A stretch of DNA of 18,850 nucleotides from DATKDP01 sp035546335 (GCA_035546335.1 DATKDP010000068.1:1-18850); one strand, 5' to 3'; positions 1-7,757 are shown, counted from the first letter of the stretch. A program made the numbers and translations. Notes: generated by a model not told the origin, from the letters alone.

Positions 1-1
1 C

Positions 2-370
2 GAGATCGTTCTGCCGCAGAAGCTGGACCATCCCTTCGTCGGCTGGGCGATGCAGGCGCAGTTGTGGCAGGTGCTGGAGAAGGGCTGCAGAGTCTTCATG
101 ACTCCGCCTCCCTTCGATCACAGCAAGCTGTTCGTCGTCGACGAGATCTGGACGTTGATCGGCTCGTCGAACTGGGATCCGCGGAGCTTGCGGCTGAACT
201 TCGAGCTCGGAGTGGAAACCTGGGATCGCGAGCTGGCCGCGAGGATCGGCGCGCTGATCGACGCGAAACGAAATCAGGGTCGCGAGATCACGCTCGCCAT
301 GATGGACGGGCGCTCCGTCCCCGTGCGGTTGCGCGACGGGATTGCACGGTTGTTTTCGCCCTATCTGTGA
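2..370 (+). CDS. cls: Cardiolipin synthase / phospholipase D family protein, C-terminal part (5' end outside window)
   Basis: The reading frame is open from the window edge, so only the last ~122 codons are present. It carries the second HKD motif of the phospholipase D superfamily, HSKLFVVD (HxKx4D), followed by GSSNWDPRSL, which fits the GSxNxDxRS signature after the catalytic lysine. Bacterial cardiolipin synthases use two such motifs to condense two phosphatidylglycerol molecules (or transfer a phosphatidyl group) at the inner membrane. The remaining tail (FELGVETWDRELAARI...) also matches the Cls C-terminus, which usually ends a few tens of residues after this motif. The stop is at 368-370 and a strong hairpin follows. 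The first HKD motif and any membrane segments lie upstream and cannot be checked. Another PLD-family transphosphatidylase is possible. Confidence 0.85.
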   Translation, partial: EIVLPQKLDHPFVGWAMQAQLWQVLEKGCRVFMTPPPFDHSKLFVVDEIWTLIGSSNWDPRSLRLNFELGVETWDRELAARIGALIDAKRNQGREITLAMMDGRSVPVRLRDGIARLFSPYL

Positions 371-409
371 AACGAGGAGCGCGCCGCTCGGGATGGCAGC
401 AGGGAGTGT

Positions 410-433
410 GGCCGAAGATTCCGATCTTCGGCC
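410..433 (+). terminator. Perfect 10-bp hairpin after the cardiolipin synthase gene
   Basis: GGCCGAAGAT (410-419), loop TCCG, then ATCTTCGGCC (424-433): a perfect 10-bp GC-rich stem 40 nt past the stop codon. There is no U-tract, so it may be a non-canonical terminator or an RNA 3'-end stabiliser. Confidence 0.5.
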
Positions 434-524
434 CGGTGACGGACGACGGTGTGAGCGATGGGGACACTCGGCCACGGACTGATCTGGCACTTGGTCACAT
501 TGGACCGATGACAGCGTGGCCGTG

Positions 525-589
525 CCGTCATCCTGAACGAAGGCGGCGTGCGGGTGTGAGTGAAGGATCTGCGTTCTTAGATAGTTGCC
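525..589 (+). repeat. Dispersed palindromic repeat, family 1, left half only
   Basis: CCGTCATCCTGA followed by a GGCGG-rich arm, GTGAGTGAAGGATCTGCG, then TTCTTAGATAGTTGCC. It aligns almost base for base with the left half of the full element at 7605-7721. The matching right arm is missing here, and the similarity ends just before the 3' end of the response-regulator gene (stop at 605-607). It is non-coding. It looks like a truncated MITE/REP-like element. Confidence 0.7.
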
Positions 590-604
590 TGAAGGAGCAA
601 TGAC

Positions 605-1369
605 TCAGAATCTGCCGACGATTCGCTCGAGGCGCTCGCGATAGAGAGGGCTGAGCGAGAAGGTGGTCGTCCCGCCGAGGATCACGGTGTAGTCGCCCTT
701 GCCTTCGTGGCGCAGCTCGCGGATCCGATCGACGTTGACGATCACCGATCGCTGGATCCGCACGAAACGCGATGGGGATAGTTTGCGCTCGATGGAGATC
801 ATCGTGTCGCGATAGAGGAATGACTCGTTCCCGCGCCGGATGCGGACGTAGTTCCCGGCCGCCTCGATCCAGTCGATCTCTTCCGCTCGGAGGAAGAGGA
901 TGCGCGATCCCGACCGGACCACCAGGCGGTGCAGCTCTGATGTGCGGTCGGAGATCAGGCCGGCGAGTGCGACGTAGTCGACGGGCGTCGCCCTTTCGCC
1001 CTTCTCGATGAGGCTCGCAGCTCGCGCCAGTGCGGCGTGAAATTGTTCCGGCTCGATCGGTTTGAGGAGATAGTCGATCGCGTGAACGTCGAAGGCGCGG
1101 AGTGCATATTGATCCCATGCCGTGGTGAAGATGATCGCCGGAGTCTCTGCAGGATCGAGCGCGCGGACGACGTCGAAACCGTCGACCTCCGGCATCTGAA
1201 TGTCGAGCAGGACGAGATCGGGTCGCAGCTCGAGAATCGCTTCGATCGCTTCCCGCCCGTTTTCCGATTCACCACAGACGACGAAGCCCGCCGATCCCTC
1301 CAGCATGCGTGTGATGTGCTGGCGAGCGAGCGGCTCGTCGTCGACGACGAGCGCCCGGAGACGGCTCAC
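605..1369 (-). CDS. LytTR-family response regulator (AlgR/LytR type)
   Basis: 254 residues. An N-terminal receiver domain (about 1-120) has the acidic pair D10/D11, phospho-acceptor D56 in LVLLDIQMP, T82/T83 and K103 in LLKP. A C-terminal LytTR DNA-binding domain (about 148-254) shows the typical ILFLRAEEIDWIEAAGNYVRI start and SPSRFVRIQRSVIVNVDRI. LytTR regulators bind paired ~9-bp direct repeats and activate transcription when phosphorylated by a LytS-type kinase. Its start overlaps the stop of the upstream kinase gene by 4 nt (1366-1369), so the two are probably translationally coupled. It is the last gene of a three-gene minus-strand operon. The product family is certain; the regulon is unknown. 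Confidence 0.95.
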   Translation of the reverse strand: MSRLRALVVDDEPLARQHITRMLEGSAGFVVCGESENGREAIEAILELRPDLVLLDIQMPEVDGFDVVRALDPAETPAIIFTTAWDQYALRAFDVHAIDYLLKPIEPEQFHAALARAASLIEKGERATPVDYVALAGLISDRTSELHRLVVRSGSRILFLRAEEIDWIEAAGNYVRIRRGNESFLYRDTMISIERKLSPSRFVRIQRSVIVNVDRIRELRHEGKGDYTVILGGTTTFSLSPLYRERLERIVGRF

Positions 1370-2514
1370 GACTCACCCTTGCGCACGAGCGGCAGATCGA
1401 TCGCAACGCGCAGCCCGCGTCCGCTGTCGGGAATTTCGAATCGGATCGCCTGCGCATCGCCGTAGAGCTGCGCGAGCCGCGAGCGGGTCGTCGAGAGCCC
1501 GATGCCCAAACGCTCGGGCAACGCCGTCATCCCCTCGCCATCGTCTTCGATCCGGAGCTGCAGTGAATCGCCGGAGCGGCGAGCGATGATGGAGATCGTC
1601 CCGCCGGCGGCTTTCGTTGCGACGCCGTGCCGTACGGCGTTCTCGACGATCGGCTGCAGCAGAAGCGACGGAACGAGACAATCGAGGATCTCGTCTTCGA
1701 TGGCTCGCTCGATGCGCAGGCGTTCGCCGAACCGGATTCTCTCGATCTCCAGATAACGATCGAGCAGCGCGAGCTCGTCGCGCAGGGCCACTTCATCGTC
1801 CGCGGTGGACAGCGATGCACGAAGCAGCGTGCTCAGACTATGTGTCATCGACGAGGCCCGCAGCTGGTCGCTGCGGATCAGCGAAGCGACGGAATTGAGT
1901 GTGTTGAAGAGAAAGTGCGGATGGAGCTGCATTCGCAGCACCTGGAGTCGGGCCCGCGTGAATCGCATTCGCAGCTCGGCCGACCGTCGTTCCCTCTCGC
2001 GCGACTCTCTCTCGAAACCGAGTGCGTGTCCGATGTGCAGTACCGCGAAGGAGAGAATCAGCTTGAGAGTCACGCCGTCACCCGAGCCGCGGGAAAGAAC
2101 CCGTCGGAGGATTCCGTCGTCCGATGCCCTGATCTGATATCCGGAAGCAATCATCGCCGTCGGGAATGCCGCTTCGGTCGCAATCGCCAGGGCGAAGACG
2201 ATGGTGAACAGCAGCAAACCGTTTCGAATCCACGTCTCCGCCGTCACGGGGAATCGCCGGCCTGCAAGGTGAATCAGAGGCATCACCAGCCCCCAGAGCG
2301 TCCAGGCGGCGATCTTCGGCATCAGCAGATCGGCGGTCACCGGCTCGCCTGCGGCGCGCATCGAGATCGCAAAGAGGAGGTTGAACCAGATGCCGAGAAG
2401 GGTGAAAAGAAGCGCGAGTGCGAGCGCTTCGAGCAGAGTCGAGTGGATGACCGGCATCGGCGACCGGGGTTGTGTCACCTGCGACCACGCGCCCGGTACG
2501 ATGTCACGCGGCAT
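1366..2514 (-). CDS. LytS/YehU-type sensor histidine kinase, catalytically complete
   Basis: 382 residues from the chosen ATG at 2514, which has AAGGAAG four bases upstream. The open frame extends further upstream, but that part overlaps the preceding gene. There are about four membrane segments in the first ~165 residues, then a coiled-coil-like linker (ERESRERERRSAELRMRF). The His_kinase domain reads LHPHFLFNTLN with phospho-acceptor H200. The HATPase has N box VENAVRHG (N292), G1 box DDGEG (324-328) and G2 GIGLSTTRSRL. All residues for autophosphorylation are present. The natural partner is the LytTR regulator overlapping its 3' end. It overlaps the upstream pseudokinase gene by 11 nt. No extracellular sensor domain is visible, so the signal may be membrane-derived or come through its paralogue. 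Confidence 0.93.
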   Translation of the reverse strand: MPRDIVPGAWSQVTQPRSPMPVIHSTLLEALALALLFTLLGIWFNLLFAISMRAAGEPVTADLLMPKIAAWTLWGLVMPLIHLAGRRFPVTAETWIRNGLLLFTIVFALAIATEAAFPTAMIASGYQIRASDDGILRRVLSRGSGDGVTLKLILSFAVLHIGHALGFERESRERERRSAELRMRFTRARLQVLRMQLHPHFLFNTLNSVASLIRSDQLRASSMTHSLSTLLRASLSTADDEVALRDELALLDRYLEIERIRFGERLRIERAIEDEILDCLVPSLLLQPIVENAVRHGVATKAAGGTISIIARRSGDSLQLRIEDDGEGMTALPERLGIGLSTTRSRLAQLYGDAQAIRFEIPDSGRGLRVAIDLPLVRKGES

Positions 2515-3520
2515 CGGTCTTCCTTGCGATACTCGCCTTGCCGAAATCGTGTCCGCCACCGATCGCCAGTCTCCAGATCGAGGAGTCGTGGTGCTCGACC
2601 GCGTTGCCCGTCCCATCGAAGCCGGCGACCGCCGGCACGCGCTCGATCTCGATCTCGCCATCGCTGCCCACGCGGAGGGTGATCGATGAGGGAGGAGGAC
2701 CGGGGAGGGCGAGGGCCTCTTCGGCGAGTCGCATCAGGGAACCGTCGGGGATCGACAGGTCGAGCGCGGCCGCCTGCGCTTCGATGGCGATCTCGAAATG
2801 CGAAGGTGAGAGAACGCGCTCCACCTCGAGTCTCGCCCGGACCAGGTCGAGCTCGCGCCTGACCGAGCCGCCGGATCGAGCCAGAGTCGCACGAAGAAAA
2901 TCAGACAGACGAAAGACGAGCGCTTCGGCGCGCGTGGCGTCCGATTGGATGAGCGACTCCATCGCGTCCAGCGCGCGGAAGAGAAACACCGGACGAAGTC
3001 GTGAGATCGAGGCTTCGAGCTCGAGGCCGGAGATCTCCTGCTCCAGTCTCGACGCTTCGAGATCGCGGTCGCGGAAGCGGCGCCAGGCGTCGAGCGCACT
3101 TCCCGCGAAAGCGATTGTCCAGTAGATGAGGAATCCGAAGGTGATGTGGCGCGGCAGACGCACGAGCGCGACTTCGAATGCGGAATCGTCGCCGTGAGGC
3201 ATGAGCGGCCGCACGAGCAGATAGATGCCGAGGTGAAAAAGGGGAAAGACGATCATCGCGGCGACGAAATGAACCGGTAGCGAACGTTTCCATCCCGGGC
3301 CGAAGAGCGGGAAGCGCCGCGTCAGATGAAGAATCGGAATCCCCAGAAGCGTCCATTCGATCCAGGTGAGCATCGACCAGCTTCTCGTGGCGACGGTGGC
3401 GGAACCGCCGGCTGCTTCGTTGAGCAGAAGGAGTACCACACCGATGGCGGGCCAGGCGAGGAGAATCCACGAGATGTCGCGCGCTCGATTCTGCACAGTG
3501 ACCGTCCTCATGGTAGTCAT
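2504..3520 (-). CDS. LytS-like membrane protein with degenerate kinase domain (predicted pseudokinase)
   Basis: 338 residues with four hydrophobic segments in the first ~140, arranged as in the neighbouring kinase. The segment SRLRPVFLFRALDAMESLIQ aligns with the kinase's LHPHFLFNTLNSVASLIR, but the phospho-acceptor His is Val (V178) and the following Asn is Arg (R182). Further on, LAEEAL stands where VENAVRHG should be, and no DxGxG box is visible. Only a Gly-rich tail (AIGGGHDFGK) remains. It therefore most likely neither binds ATP nor autophosphorylates. It is probably a paralogue of the downstream kinase that kept the membrane and dimerisation parts, and could be a heterodimer partner or signal-input subunit. 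It is the first gene of the operon. An alternative ATG is at 3511. No clear Shine-Dalgarno precedes either start. Confidence 0.82.
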   Translation of the reverse strand: MTTMRTVTVQNRARDISWILLAWPAIGVVLLLLNEAAGGSATVATRSWSMLTWIEWTLLGIPILHLTRRFPLFGPGWKRSLPVHFVAAMIVFPLFHLGIYLLVRPLMPHGDDSAFEVALVRLPRHITFGFLIYWTIAFAGSALDAWRRFRDRDLEASRLEQEISGLELEASISRLRPVFLFRALDAMESLIQSDATRAEALVFRLSDFLRATLARSGGSVRRELDLVRARLEVERVLSPSHFEIAIEAQAAALDLSIPDGSLMRLAEEALALPGPPPSSITLRVGSDGEIEIERVPAVAGFDGTGNAVEHHDSSIWRLAIGGGHDFGKASIARKTDAA

Positions 3521-3532
3521 CTTCGCGAGGAC

Positions 3533-3563
3533 GGTACAACAGTTCGGACCTTCGTATGAACGA
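3533..3563 (-). promoter_or_regulatory. Possible LytTR binding site (two GTT half-sites 21 bp apart)
   Basis: On the minus strand upstream of the lyt-type operon, TCGTTCAT (3556-3563) and CTGTTGT (3536-3542) place two GTT cores exactly 21 bp apart. That is the period expected for LytTR/AlgR 9-bp half-sites with a 12-bp spacer. The flanking bases match the published consensus only partly. It would imply autoregulation. It rests on spacing and a short core. Confidence 0.25.
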
Positions 3564-3628
3564 CTTCGTCACGCCGCGACACTCTCTCGTCACTTTCCTC
3601 TCTCCGAAGCGCTTCCGGTCGTGACTAA

Positions 3629-5110
3629 TTGAGCACCATGGGACCGCGATCAAGCCGGGCTCGAGCTCGTTGGACCCGTCTCGCCTCCGGAAGGGTGCCC
3701 GCTCTTTTGGCACTCCTCCTCGCCTCGGAGATCGTCTACGCGGCACTCGCTTTCCTCGATGCGACCAGCGGCGTCGTCGCAGTCTCGCGCTTTCTGATCG
3801 TGATGCTCGTCCTGTTCATGCTCTATGCGGGCGCGGTCGCCCTCGTCACACGCGGTATCGAGCAGAACGGGCTCACCATCATCGTCGCCGGGGCGATTCT
3901 GTTCCGTCTGACTCTTCTTCCCGCAGGATTGCCGCCCACGATGACCACAGCGGAGCGAATCGATGCGCTGTCGCATGACGTTCGCGGCCGGGCTGTCGCG
4001 TTCGAGCGATTCCTCCTCTATGACCATGATCTGTGGCGCTTCCTCTGGGAGGGTCACGTCTCGTCCCACGGTCGCAGCCCCTACCGCTTCGCCCCTGCAG
4101 ATCCGCGGCTCGATGGCCTCGACGACGAGGGGAGAGGTGATTCGTGGGAGCTGATTCGGTCGCGAGTCAACAATTCGGAGCTGACGAGCGTCTATCCTCC
4201 TCTCGCGCAACTGCTGTTCGTCTTCTCTCACGCAATCGCACCAGCCAGCGTTGTGGTGTTCAAGTCGATCGTCGTTCTGATCGATCTCGCAGCGATCGGT
4301 GTGATGGTCGCAATCCTGCGCCTGCTGGGACGGCCGCCCGAACAGGTCGTTCTATATGCCTGGAATCCACTGGTCGTCAAAGTCTTCGCCGGCAGCGGAC
4401 ACTTCGATGTCCTCGTCGTCCTGGCCCTCGCGGTTCTGCTCCACGCCGTTCTGGTTCGGAGTCGCTGGGTGGCGGCGCTCGCATTCGCCGGGTCGGTGAT
4501 GGCGAAGCTCGTTCCGATCGTATTGCTGCCCCTCGTGCTCGTCCGCATCGGCTGGAGGAGAGCGTCGATCGTTTTGGTCCCCTGCTTCGTGATCCTCGCC
4601 GCGATCGCGGCAGCGAGCACGCTCAGCGGAGTGTCGGCTTTCGGGCGGGAGTGGGAATTCAATGCCGGAGTGTACGCGCTGCTCCGGTTCTGGATCGGCG
4701 ACGCGCAGATCGCGCGCCTCGCCTGCGCTGGCGCATTCGCTGCCATTGCGCTGCTGCTGCTTCGCCGCGACGACCGGTCGTTCGACGCCTTCGCAGTTCT
4801 CGGCTCGCTCATCCTCGGTGCGCTTCTTCTGCTGAGTCCCGTTGTCACGCCGTGGTACGTCACCTGGCTTCTCCCGTTCGCCCTCGTCGCGAGGCATTCG
4901 AGCTGGTTCGTCTTCACGGCTCTGGTCTGTCTCGCGTTCGTGGTCATGGTCGACGGGCGTGAGTACCCCCTCGTCCAGATTCTCGAATACTCGCTGCTTG
5001 GAATCATCCTGCTGCGCGAGATTCGCGTCAGCTCGTTCGCTCTGTTTCAGCCGGCATCCCGGCTTCGGCCGGTTGCCATTTCCCCTACCATTGAAAGGAG
5101 TCATCCATGA
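3629..5110 (+). CDS. Polytopic GT-C glycosyltransferase (GT87/DUF2029-like, polyprenol-phosphate-mannose type)
   Basis: 493 residues from TTG at 3629; ATG at 3638 is an equally good start (490 residues). About ten or more hydrophobic segments run throughout. The loop YDHDLWRFLWEGHVSSHGRSPYRFAP (about 131-156) followed by VYPPLAQLLF (about 188-197) matches the acidic loop and YPP motif of GT87-like mannosyltransferases, which move sugar from a polyprenyl-phosphate donor to a lipid or glycan acceptor on the outer face of the membrane. Substrate cannot be read from sequence. It is divergent from the kinase operon and overlaps the next gene by ATGA, implying translational coupling. There is no Shine-Dalgarno; ACTAAT lies eight bases before the ATG at 3638, so a leaderless start is conceivable. 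Confidence 0.8.
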   Translation: MSTMGPRSSRARARWTRLASGRVPALLALLLASEIVYAALAFLDATSGVVAVSRFLIVMLVLFMLYAGAVALVTRGIEQNGLTIIVAGAILFRLTLLPAGLPPTMTTAERIDALSHDVRGRAVAFERFLLYDHDLWRFLWEGHVSSHGRSPYRFAPADPRLDGLDDEGRGDSWELIRSRVNNSELTSVYPPLAQLLFVFSHAIAPASVVVFKSIVVLIDLAAIGVMVAILRLLGRPPEQVVLYAWNPLVVKVFAGSGHFDVLVVLALAVLLHAVLVRSRWVAALAFAGSVMAKLVPIVLLPLVLVRIGWRRASIVLVPCFVILAAIAAASTLSGVSAFGREWEFNAGVYALLRFWIGDAQIARLACAGAFAAIALLLLRRDDRSFDAFAVLGSLILGALLLLSPVVTPWYVTWLLPFALVARHSSWFVFTALVCLAFVVMVDGREYPLVQILEYSLLGIILLREIRVSSFALFQPASRLRPVAISPTIERSHP

Positions 5111-5481
5111 AAACCCTCGTTGCAGTGATCTTTTTTGCAGTTCTCTTCCCGGCGAGCCTCGGCGCTCAGGGCAGCGGATCGGTGCCGTCGAGCGACCTGG
5201 TCGTGACGCGGGACGTCACCGGCACGATCTTCGAGATCGATCTCGAAAAGAATCTCGTGATCGTGGAGACGGAGGCGAAGGCGAGATATCGATTCGAGAT
5301 CGCGAAGAAAACCAAGCTGAAGGCGGAGAAGAAAAGCGCTCTGGCCGGGAAGAAGAAGATCGAGCTCCCCGATTTTCAGAAGGGACAGCCGGTCCGGATC
5401 ACCTACCGCCCCGACAAGCCGGAGATGGCAACGGAGCTGCGCCTGCTGCCGGCGCCATCCACGGCAGGGGTCGACCTCTAG
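5107..5481 (+). CDS. Small secreted protein of unknown function
   Basis: 124 residues. A classical signal peptide MKTLVAVIFFAVLFPASLGAQG ends at an ALA-type cleavage site (SLGAQ, cut near residue 20-21). The mature part is short and charged, with alternating hydrophobic residues typical of a small beta-barrel: VTGTIFEIDLEKNLVIVETEA, then a Lys-rich stretch, then GQPVRITYRPD. The pattern (motif repeated as 'GTI..ID...N.IVV', 'G..V.V.Y') resembles small OB-fold-like exported proteins, but I do not recognise a named family. GAAAGGAG precedes the ATG by six bases. It is coupled by ATGA overlap to the mannosyltransferase, so a role in the envelope is likely but unproven. Confidence 0.75.
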   Translation: MKTLVAVIFFAVLFPASLGAQGSGSVPSSDLVVTRDVTGTIFEIDLEKNLVIVETEAKARYRFEIAKKTKLKAEKKSALAGKKKIELPDFQKGQPVRITYRPDKPEMATELRLLPAPSTAGVDL

Positions 5482-5500
5482 CGCGACGACAGACGACGGC

Positions 5501-5583
5501 AAACCAGAAACCAGAAACCAGAACCCAGAAACCAGAAACCAGAAAGAACACCTGTCTGCCATCTGTTCGTTTCTGGTTTCTGG
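5501..5583. repeat. Heptad repeats AAACCAG x6 with inverted TTTCTGG x2
   Basis: Six consecutive 7-bp units at 5501-5542 read AAACCAG, with one unit AACCCAG. After a 27-nt gap, two units of the complementary type (TTTCTGG, 5570-5583) appear in inverted orientation, so a heptad-based stem-loop can form 20 nt past the stop of the secreted-protein gene. There is no coding signal. Confidence 0.9.
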
Positions 5584-5604
5584 ATTCTTGAAGCCGAACT
5601 CTGA

Positions 5605-5830
<226 letters not shown>

Positions 5831-5872
5831 TTTCTAGTTTCTAGTTTCTAGTTTCTAGTTTCTGGTTTCTAC
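5831..5872. repeat. Heptad array TTTCTAG (6 units)
   Basis: Four TTTCTAG units, one TTTCTGG and one TTTCTAC follow without interruption. The array starts directly after the GGGTAG end of repeat copy A, and its last base is the first base of the tag stop codon (CTA on the plus strand, 5872-5874). The period is 7 bp, as in the other arrays of the window, but with a different unit. Confidence 0.95.
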
Positions 5873-6402
5873 TATCTGAGCCATCGCGGCTTCGCGCGGA
5901 GAACCTTCCGGTAGATCGGACACGACTCCTCGTGTGCACCGGCGAGGTAGCCGGTGCTCAGCAGAAACTCTCCCGTGATCTCCCCGCCGGTGAAGACGAA
6001 GGTCTTGCGGAAAAGCCGCACCCACTCGTCCCTCCCGCGGGGATGATGCGCATCGAGCCACGCGAGGAACGAGCCATGCCGCTGGCGGAGCTCGAGAATC
6101 GTCCGCGCGTTGGTCACCGCGGCATCGATCTTCAGCCGATTTCGAATGATCCCTTCGTCGCGAAGCAGTCTCGCCTTGTCACGAGCTCGGTAGCCTGCCA
6201 CGCTCTCGACGCGAAAATGATCGTACGCGCGGCGAAAGCTCTCGCGCTTTTTCAGAATCGTCAGCCACGACAGCCCCGCCTGGTTGATCTCGAGGATCAG
6301 CCGCTCGAACAACCCATCGTCATCGGCGATCGGAAAGCCGTACTCCTTCGCATGGTAATCGCGATGAAACTCGAGAGCCGGTGCGACGCTGCAGTAGCTC
6401 AT
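5872..6402 (-). CDS. tag: DNA-3-methyladenine glycosylase I
   Basis: 176 residues, close to the usual ~187. Tag excises 3-methyladenine from alkylated DNA to start base-excision repair in the cytoplasm. The zinc-snap ligands align with E. coli Tag: C4 and H17 in the N-terminal strand (YHAKEYGFP) and H157/C161 in HEESC near the C-terminus. The binding pocket reads LEINQAGLSWLTILKKRESFR, with E38 and W46 at the E. coli positions. AGAGGAA lies nine bases before the ATG. It starts 16 bp after the ychF stop on the same strand, so the two are probably cotranscribed. The 3' end abuts the TTTCTAG array. No defects are seen. Confidence 0.93.
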   Translation of the reverse strand: MSYCSVAPALEFHRDYHAKEYGFPIADDDGLFERLILEINQAGLSWLTILKKRESFRRAYDHFRVESVAGYRARDKARLLRDEGIIRNRLKIDAAVTNARTILELRQRHGSFLAWLDAHHPRGRDEWVRLFRKTFVFTGGEITGEFLLSTGYLAGAHEESCPIYRKVLRAKPRWLR

Positions 6403-6418
6403 CTCGATCGTTCCTCTG

Positions 6419-7468
6419 CTACACGTTGAACCGGAAGTTGATCACATCGCCATCCTGGACGACATACTCCTTCCCCTCCGAGCGGAGCTTGCCCGCCTCG
6501 CGGCACTTCGCTTCGCTCCCCAGGCGCACGAGATCGTCCCACCGCACCACCTCGGCCCGGATGAATCCCCGTTCGATGTCGGAGTGGATTTTTCCGGCTG
6601 CTTTCGGAGCGGTCAGGCCGCGGTGGATGGGCCAGGCGCGGCACTCATCCGGTCCGACGGTCAGAAGGGAGATCAGATCGAGCAAAGAATAGGCGGCACC
6701 GATGAAGCGCGCGATCGCCGGTTCCGTCAATCCGAGAGAGGTGATGAACTCTTTCTGCTCGTCGGGCGACATCTGTGCGATGTCCATCTCGACTTCCCCC
6801 GAGAGCACGACGAGCCCGAGACCTGCCTCTTGCGCGTGCGCCGCCAGATCGGCTGATGGAGGATTCGACGCCTCCGACTCCGGCACATTCAACACCAGAA
6901 GCAGCGGCTTCTGCGAGAGGAAGCGATATCCCGACACCATCGCCCACGCGGCGGGCGGCAGTCCTTCGACACTCCGGAGGGGAGCTCCGTTCTCCAGCGC
7001 CGACTTCAGAGTCTCGAGAACCTCGAGCTCGCCCGTCTTGCTCTTTTCCTTCCGCAGGCGCTCGACGCGCTTCTCGATGATGAGGAGATCGGCGAGATTC
7101 ATTTCGTCTTCCAGATTCCTCGCATCCGTCAGAGGCGTGGGAGCTTCGCCACCCGATCCCGTGAATCCTCGGAGAACCTGGCAGAGAGCGTCGACCTCGC
7201 GCATGGCAGCGAGGGTCTGGGTGTCGAAGCTCTCCCCTTGCGCCGTCGCGCCGGCTGCGACATCGGTGAAGATGATCTCGGCGAAGGTGGTCTTTTTCGG
7301 ACTGTAGAGGTTCGCCAGCGCCGTGACCCGCTCATCGGGAACGCGGACGGAGCCGAGATTCGTCTTCCCGCGCGCGGCTCCGAGCCCCGTCTCGGCCGAC
7401 AGACCGGTCAGCGCGTTGAACACGGTCGACTTGCCGCTGCCGGGAAATCCCACCAGACCGATCTTCAT
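6419..7468 (-). CDS. ychF: YchF/OLA1-family ribosome-associated ATPase
   Basis: 349 residues from the ATG at 7468, which has AGGGAG seven bases upstream and begins MKIGLVGFPGSGKST, as expected for the family. Upstream in-frame Met codons give only a non-conserved extension. The P-loop is at 7-14. The C-terminal TGS domain (IHSDIERGFIRAEVVRWDDLV ... VQDGDVINFRFNV) is characteristic. YchF binds the 70S ribosome and hydrolyses ATP, and has been linked to stress responses. It is shorter than the typical ~363 residues. The switch II region reads FTDVAAGATAQGESFD where most members have a DIAGL..GA..GEGLGN-type sequence, so this is a divergent member. It precedes tag in a two-gene operon. Confidence 0.88.
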   Translation of the reverse strand: MKIGLVGFPGSGKSTVFNALTGLSAETGLGAARGKTNLGSVRVPDERVTALANLYSPKKTTFAEIIFTDVAAGATAQGESFDTQTLAAMREVDALCQVLRGFTGSGGEAPTPLTDARNLEDEMNLADLLIIEKRVERLRKEKSKTGELEVLETLKSALENGAPLRSVEGLPPAAWAMVSGYRFLSQKPLLLVLNVPESEASNPPSADLAAHAQEAGLGLVVLSGEVEMDIAQMSPDEQKEFITSLGLTEPAIARFIGAAYSLLDLISLLTVGPDECRAWPIHRGLTAPKAAGKIHSDIERGFIRAEVVRWDDLVRLGSEAKCREAGKLRSEGKEYVVQDGDVINFRFNV

Positions 7469-7604
7469 GTCGTTGCTCCCTCTGAATCGCGCTCGTCGTG
7501 CGAGCCGCTGGTTCGCGTGCGATTCTAGCCGAAGGCGCACTCACGTCTATGCGCCCCATGGGAAACTATGGACCGAATGGGTCGTCGTACTAGCACTCGT
7601 CCCA

Positions 7605-7721
7605 CCGTCATCCTGAGTGAGGCGGACGGGTGGGCGTGAGCGAAGGATCTGCGTTCTTAGACAGTTGCCGATCGCAGATGATTCACTCACACCCTGCCCC
7701 CGCCTCGTTCAGGATGACGGA
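7605..7721. repeat. Dispersed palindromic repeat, family 1, full copy (MITE/REP-like)
   Basis: A left arm beginning CCGTCATCCTGAGTGAGGCG (from 7605) is matched by a right arm ending CGCCTCGTTCAGGATGACGG (to 7720). Together they form an imperfect inverted repeat of about 40 bp per arm. Inside, ATCTGCG (7647-7653) pairs with CGCAGAT (7673-7679) around TTCTTAGACAGTTGC. The left half recurs at 525-589. It lies in the gap between ychF and the small exported gene. No ORF inside is credible. It could act as a strong hairpin in RNA. Confidence 0.85.
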
Positions 7722-7757
7722 CCGTTTTTGGTTTACGATCATCTCGAGGAGGCGATC

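Noticed and set aside
1627..2682. 351-codon plus-strand open frame opposite the histidine kinase
   Set aside because: It mirrors the kinase codons. Its translation is low-complexity Arg/Glu/Gln with no family signal, while the minus strand encodes intact kinase motifs.
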